A stretch of 8,458 nucleotides of DNA, taken from positions 1-8,458 of the forward strand of contig JAADEN010000240.1 of assembly GCA_013153375.1 (NCBI GenBank), written 5' to 3'. Shown here piece by piece: positions 5,353 through 8,458 of the stretch. The notes under the pieces are model-generated. The model saw nothing but the letters and a program-made list of their open reading frames with translations. It did not search any database and was not told the DNA's origin. The position numbers were made by a program, and so were the translations under genes. This DNA is from Chloroflexota bacterium. Lineage in GTDB: Bacteria; Chloroflexota; Anaerolineae; Anaerolineales; DRMV01. The first letter of the stretch is position 1, and the number at the start of each line of letters is the position of its first letter.

Positions 5353-6224
5353 CCCAAACCTCCTCGGCGGGCCTCTTCACCGCCCGTGCGGAAGTAAATC
5401 AGCGTGGCCAGCAACATGACCGCCATCATCAACACCGACAGCGCGGAGCCGAAGGGCCAATCGTGCGCGCCCAGGAACTGGTTGGTGATGACATTGCCGA
5501 TCATCAGGCGCTTGCCGCCGCCCAAAATGGCCGGGGTCACGAACGCGCCCAGGGAAGGAATGAAGACCAGCATGGTGCCCGCGATCACGCCGGGCAGCGA
5601 GAGGGGCCAGATCACCCGCCGAAACACCTGCCAGCCCGAGGCGTACAGGTCTTCCGCGGCTTCGAGCAGACTGCGATCCAGTTGCTCCAGCGCGGCGTAG
5701 ATGGGCAGAATCATGTCCGGCATCCAGCCATAGACCAGGCCCAAGGTGATGGCAAAAGTGTTGCCGAACAGGGGCAGCGGATGGTCAATGATGCCCCACT
5801 CCTGCAACCAGACATTGATGAGGCCCGTGTTGGTGCGCAGCAAGGTCAGCCAGGCATAGGTGCGCACCAGGAAGTTGGTCCAGAAAGGAATCATCAGGGC
5901 CAGCACCAGCGCGTTGCGGGTCTTCTCGGGCCGGGTGGCGATGTAGTACGCCAGCGGATAGCCGAACAGCAGGCTGAAGAACGCGGTCAGGAACGCGATC
6001 CACAGGGAGTAGAGGAAGGTCTTGAAATACAGGGGATCGAACACCCGCCGGTAGTTCTCCAGCGTCCACTTCCACACCACCCCGCCGTACAGATCGCGCT
6101 CCAGGAAACTGTACACCACGATGATGCCCAGCGGGATGATGAAGAAGATCAACAGCCACAGGAACGAAGGGGCCAACAGCAGCCAGGCCCGCAGTCCGGG
6201 TTTGCGTTGCAAGAGTTCGTTCAC
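5349..6224 (-). CDS. potB: Polyamine ABC transporter, permease PotB
   Basis: A 291-residue inner-membrane permease, partner of PotC. Six membrane segments are predicted near 13-40, 70-96, 104-128, 155-177, 208-232 and 257-278. FWTNFLVRTYAWLTLLR (114-130) is typical of PotB/PotH proteins. The EAA loop is at 188-212 (EAAEDLYASGWQVFRRV, ending in LPG). SLGAFVTPAILGG (224-236) is the family's conserved segment near the last membrane helices. The start is a GTG at 6224 that overlaps the potA TGA by 4 nt (GTGA), with a GGAGTG Shine-Dalgarno site upstream. The 4-nt overlaps on both sides mark it as the middle of a translationally coupled operon. The family call is firm, and all neighbours agree with polyamine import. 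Confidence 0.95.
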   Translation of the reverse strand: MNELLQRKPGLRAWLLLAPSFLWLLIFFIIPLGIIVVYSFLERDLYGGVVWKWTLENYRRVFDPLYFKTFLYSLWIAFLTAFFSLLFGYPLAYYIATRPEKTRNALVLALMIPFWTNFLVRTYAWLTLLRTNTGLINVWLQEWGIIDHPLPLFGNTFAITLGLVYGWMPDMILPIYAALEQLDRSLLEAAEDLYASGWQVFRRVIWPLSLPGVIAGTMLVFIPSLGAFVTPAILGGGKRLMIGNVITNQFLGAHDWPFGSALSVLMMAVMLLATLIYFRTGGEEARRGGLG

Positions 6225-7327
6225 GATTCACTCCGAAACACGCGCGCGGCCGCCCGCGGCCAGGCGACGATGACATGCTCGCCGCGCTGGAAGGTGCCTT
6301 CGGACCGCCCTACGGGCATACGCACATGCAAACTGCACTCGCCGGCCACGAAGACCTCGTAGCGAATGTCCAGGCCTTTGTAGATGACCTGCCGGATGAT
6401 GCCCTCGACCCGATTCCATTCGGGGCCTTCGGGCCCGCTGCCCGGGCGATAGAGGTGCATGCGCTCGGGGCGCACGGCCATGACCGCCTTGACGCCCGTG
6501 CGCAGGGTGGGCTCGGCCCAGGACGCGGTCAGCCGGGTGCCCGACTCGGTCATCACCTCCACGGGCGCGGTGACCTGCATGACCTGCACGGGCAAGAAGT
6601 TGGTGTCGCCGATGAAGTCGGCGACGAAGAAAGTCTGCGGCTGCTCGTACACCTCCTGCGGCGTACCCACCTGCAGCACTTTGCCCTTGTTCATCACCGC
6701 GATGCGGTTGGCCATGGTAATGGCCTCTTCCTGGTCGTGGGTCACATAGATGAAGGTGATGCCCACCTGCTCCTGGATGGCCTTGAGTTCCAACTGCATG
6801 GCCTTGCGCAACTTCAGGTCCAGCGCGCCCAGGGGCTCGTCCAGGAGCAGCACCTTGGGCCGGTTGATGAGCGCCCGGGCCAACGCGACGCGCTGCTGTT
6901 CGCCGCCCGAGAGTTGGTGCGGCCGACGGCGCTCATAGCCGCTCAAACGCACCAGGTCGAGCATCTCGCTCACCCGACGGCGGATTTCCTCTTTGGGCAC
7001 GCCCCGCATCTCCAGGCCGAACGCGATGTTCTGGGCCACGGTCATGTGCGGGAACAGCGCATAGTTTTGGAAGACCGTGTTGACCGGGCGTTGGTACGGT
7101 GGCTTGTAGCCCTGGGGCTCGCCCTCGATGAGCACTTCGCCCTCGGTGGGCAGTTCGAACCCGCCGATCATACGCAGCGTGGTGGTCTTGCCCGAACCAC
7201 TGGGGCCCAACAGGGCGAAGAACTCGCCGGGAGCGATGCGCAACGAAACATGGTCCACGGCTACGACATCGCCAAAACGCTTGACGACATCGCGCAACTC
7301 GACGGCAGCGGAAGAGGCATCGGGCAC
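6221..7327 (-). CDS. potA: Polyamine ABC transporter, ATP-binding protein PotA
   Basis: A 368-residue cytoplasmic ATPase that powers polyamine import through PotBC. The ABC domain covers about 7-240: Walker A GPSGSGKTT (41-49), Q-loop Gln87, signature LSGGEQQ (139-145), Walker B VLLLDEP (159-165), D-loop GALD (167-170) and switch His197. A TOBE domain fills about 285-368 (MAVRPERMHL, then VEGIIRQVIYKGLD and YEVFVAGE), as in PotA, where it can take part in regulation. VFQNYALFPHMTVAQNIAFGL (85-105) is typical of the PotA/CysA/MalK group. The start is a GTG at 7327 with AGGGAG upstream. It opens the operon, downstream of a well-formed promoter, and overlaps potB by 4 nt. Related ferric, sulfate or sugar ATPases look similar, but the neighbouring potBCD settle the substrate class. 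Confidence 0.95.
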   Translation of the reverse strand: MPDASSAAVELRDVVKRFGDVVAVDHVSLRIAPGEFFALLGPSGSGKTTTLRMIGGFELPTEGEVLIEGEPQGYKPPYQRPVNTVFQNYALFPHMTVAQNIAFGLEMRGVPKEEIRRRVSEMLDLVRLSGYERRRPHQLSGGEQQRVALARALINRPKVLLLDEPLGALDLKLRKAMQLELKAIQEQVGITFIYVTHDQEEAITMANRIAVMNKGKVLQVGTPQEVYEQPQTFFVADFIGDTNFLPVQVMQVTAPVEVMTESGTRLTASWAEPTLRTGVKAVMAVRPERMHLYRPGSGPEGPEWNRVEGIIRQVIYKGLDIRYEVFVAGECSLHVRMPVGRSEGTFQRGEHVIVAWPRAAARVFRSES

Positions 7328-7391
7328 GATGAACTCCCTGAAGGTGAAAATATATCGTCAATCCGACCGTCTCTATCTACAACTTGCACCT

Positions 7392-7420
7392 ATTGTACAA
7401 AGAACTCTCGATTTTGACAA
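7392..7420 (-). promoter_or_regulatory. Promoter of the potABCD operon
   Basis: Read on the minus strand: TTGTCA (7420-7415), a 17-nt spacer, and TACAAT (7397-7392). Both boxes match consensus at five of six bases. Transcription would start near 7385, leaving a leader of about 58 nt before the GTG at 7327. The -10 box overlaps the 8-bp palindrome TTGTACAA (7393-7400), and the -35 lies in CTTGTCAA, the reverse complement of an octamer at the marR promoter. The surrounding gap (7328-7483) is notably AT-rich. Confidence 0.75.
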
Positions 7421-7483
7421 GTATCCCGCGGACATTTCAGCATTCTCGACAGCAATCTGCGCCCCTTGAGCGCATCCTCTTTT

Positions 7484-8458
7484 TCAGGGACGGCCCTTTT
7501 GGGCCAGGTACTGCAGCAGGCGCTCCGGCTCCCACAGATTGAGGATGCGCGCCGCGGAGGCCCCGGCCCGCCGGGCCACGGCCAGGCCGTAGGGCCAGTA
7601 GTCCAACTCGGCCCCGCGATGCGCGTCGGTGTTGATGCTCAACCACGCGCCCGCGTCCAGGGCCAGGCGGGCGTGCGCCGCGCCCAGGTCCAGGCGGTGG
7701 GGGTTGGCGTTGATCTCCAGCGCCACGCGGTGCCGGGCCGCGGCCTGCACCAGCCGGGCCATGTCGGGGGCCAGCCCCGCGCGGCGGGGGATCATGCGCC
7801 CCGTCGGGTGCCCCAGGATGTGCACCCGGGGATGGGCCACCGCGCGCAACAGCCGGGCGGTGGCCTCGGCGGGGCTCTGATTCAGGGCCTGGTGGGGCGA
7901 GGCAATGACCACATCCAGCCGCTCCAGCACCTCGTCGGGGTAGTCCAGACGCCCGTCGGGCAAAATGTCCACCTCCGCGCCCTGGAGCAAGCGCAAGCCC
8001 GAGCCCACATCGGCCTGCGCGGCCTGGATCTCGGCGCGCTGCCGCGCCAAATCGTCGGCCGAGAGCCCCCGAGCCACCTTGAGGCTGGGCGAATGGTCGG
8101 TGATGGCCAGCACCCGGATGCCCCGCGCCAGGGCCTCCTGCGCCAGGGCCCGCACCGACAGGTGCCCGTCGCTCCAGGTGGTGTGGGTGTGCAGCGCGGC
8201 CTGGCGGGGCGCATCCCAGGGCAGCAGGTCGGCCAGGGCCCGTTCCCACGCCGCGGGGTCGTCCAACGGCAGGGGCCAGCCGCGCGCGCAGGGCGGAATC
8301 CACGGCAGATCCAGGGCCGCGTACACCTGGGCTTCGTCCCCCGCGGGCAGGGGCTGGCCCTGGGCCGTGTGCAACCCGGCGGGGGAAAGTTGCCACCCCC
8401 GGGCAGCGGCGCGGGCCTGCAACCCTTCCCAATGGGCCCGCGGGCCGGTGACGGCCAG
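7484..8458 (-). CDS. polX: PolX family DNA polymerase/3'-5' exonuclease, C-terminal PHP part (5' end cut by window)
   Basis: The visible 325 residues are the C-terminal part of a bacterial family X DNA polymerase, a base-excision-repair enzyme whose N-terminal polymerase domain lies beyond the right edge. The first residues (LAVTGPRAHWEGLQARAAARGW) fit the end of the polymerase fingers/thumb region, where family members read like FTGSKEHN. The frame is open to the edge, so an internal TTG at 8422 is not the start. The PHP domain covers about 85-320 and has all nine expected metal ligands: His90 and His92 (HTHTTWSDG), Asp97, His122 (ITDHS), Glu162 (GAEVDIL), His189 (SPH), His217 (GHPTGR), Asp278 and His280 (NTDAH). 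In characterised bacterial PolX this domain gives 3'-5' exonuclease and AP-endonuclease activities, so it is probably active. A standalone PHP phosphoesterase is the alternative, but the upstream residues argue against it. Confidence 0.88.
   Translation of the reverse strand: MAVTGPRAHWEGLQARAAARGWQLSPAGLHTAQGQPLPAGDEAQVYAALDLPWIPPCARGWPLPLDDPAAWERALADLLPWDAPRQAALHTHTTWSDGHLSVRALAQEALARGIRVLAITDHSPSLKVARGLSADDLARQRAEIQAAQADVGSGLRLLQGAEVDILPDGRLDYPDEVLERLDVVIASPHQALNQSPAEATARLLRAVAHPRVHILGHPTGRMIPRRAGLAPDMARLVQAAARHRVALEINANPHRLDLGAAHARLALDAGAWLSINTDAHRGAELDYWPYGLAVARRAGASAARILNLWEPERLLQYLAQKGRP

Noticed and set aside
3253..5397. A 714-codon open frame on the plus strand opposite potD and potC
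   Set aside because: It is antisense to two clearly conserved genes. Its His/Gln/Gly-rich translation has no recognisable domain, and long antisense frames are common in GC-rich DNA. The same applies to the plus-strand frames at 5340-6362 and 6275-7417.
7345..7362. TTGACG and TATATT near the potA start as a second promoter
   Set aside because: No partner box lies at a sensible distance from either, and a start from TATATT would leave too short a leader to favour it over the promoter at 7392-7420.
7458..7484. Hairpin TGCGC/GCGCA followed by a T run on the plus strand
   Set aside because: The stem is only 5 bp with a 7-nt loop, the T run starts late, and no plus-strand gene leads into it. On the minus strand, where it would serve polX, no T run follows.
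7484..8422. A standalone PHP phosphoesterase starting at the TTG at 8422
   Set aside because: The frame stays open to the window edge, and the residues before the TTG fit the polymerase region of PolX, so the gene continues to the right.

Overview
This is a GC-rich bacterial window with eleven protein genes: nine complete and two cut by the window edges. I saw no tRNA, rRNA, CRISPR array or mobile element. The GC-rich base composition, a membrane protein joining LysM and lamin-tail domains, a PolX carrying a PHP domain, a lipoprotein polyamine receptor and strong Shine-Dalgarno sites suggest a member of the Chloroflexota (Anaerolineae-like). That placement is inference from gene style, not from a marker gene alignment.

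Left part, positions 1-1905, all on the minus strand. A YbaK/EbsC-like aminoacyl-tRNA deacylase gene overlaps the gene for a membrane-anchored LysM + lamin-tail protein by 11 nt, and the pair ends in an intrinsic terminator. Ribosomal protein bL9 follows. Its promoter is embedded in that terminator, and its reading frame runs off the left edge in a long Ala/Glu/Pro tail.

Middle part, positions 1906-3250. A compact divergent promoter region separates the deacylase from a plus-strand PrxQ/Bcp peroxiredoxin that lacks the usual resolving cysteine. The peroxiredoxin converges on a minus-strand MarR-family repressor gene. That gene has a near-consensus promoter overlaid with inverted repeats of a GACAA half-site, a pattern expected for autoregulation.

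Right part, positions 3211-8458, all on the minus strand. A complete polyamine ABC importer operon, potA-potB-potC-potD, has 4-nt start/stop overlaps between A/B and B/C. It has a good promoter upstream of potA and a clear intrinsic terminator after potD. The ATPase PotA drives the permeases PotB and PotC, and the lipoprotein PotD delivers the polyamine (probably spermidine or putrescine). Upstream of it lies the 3' part of a PolX-type DNA polymerase gene, with the whole C-terminal PHP nuclease domain and all nine expected metal ligands.

Nothing here amounts to a new multi-gene system. The points most worth checking are residue changes in known families (YbaK Lys-to-Arg, one-cysteine PrxQ, PotD Asp-to-Ala), the LysM/lamin-tail fusion, the bL9 tail, and the octamer shared by the marR and pot promoters.
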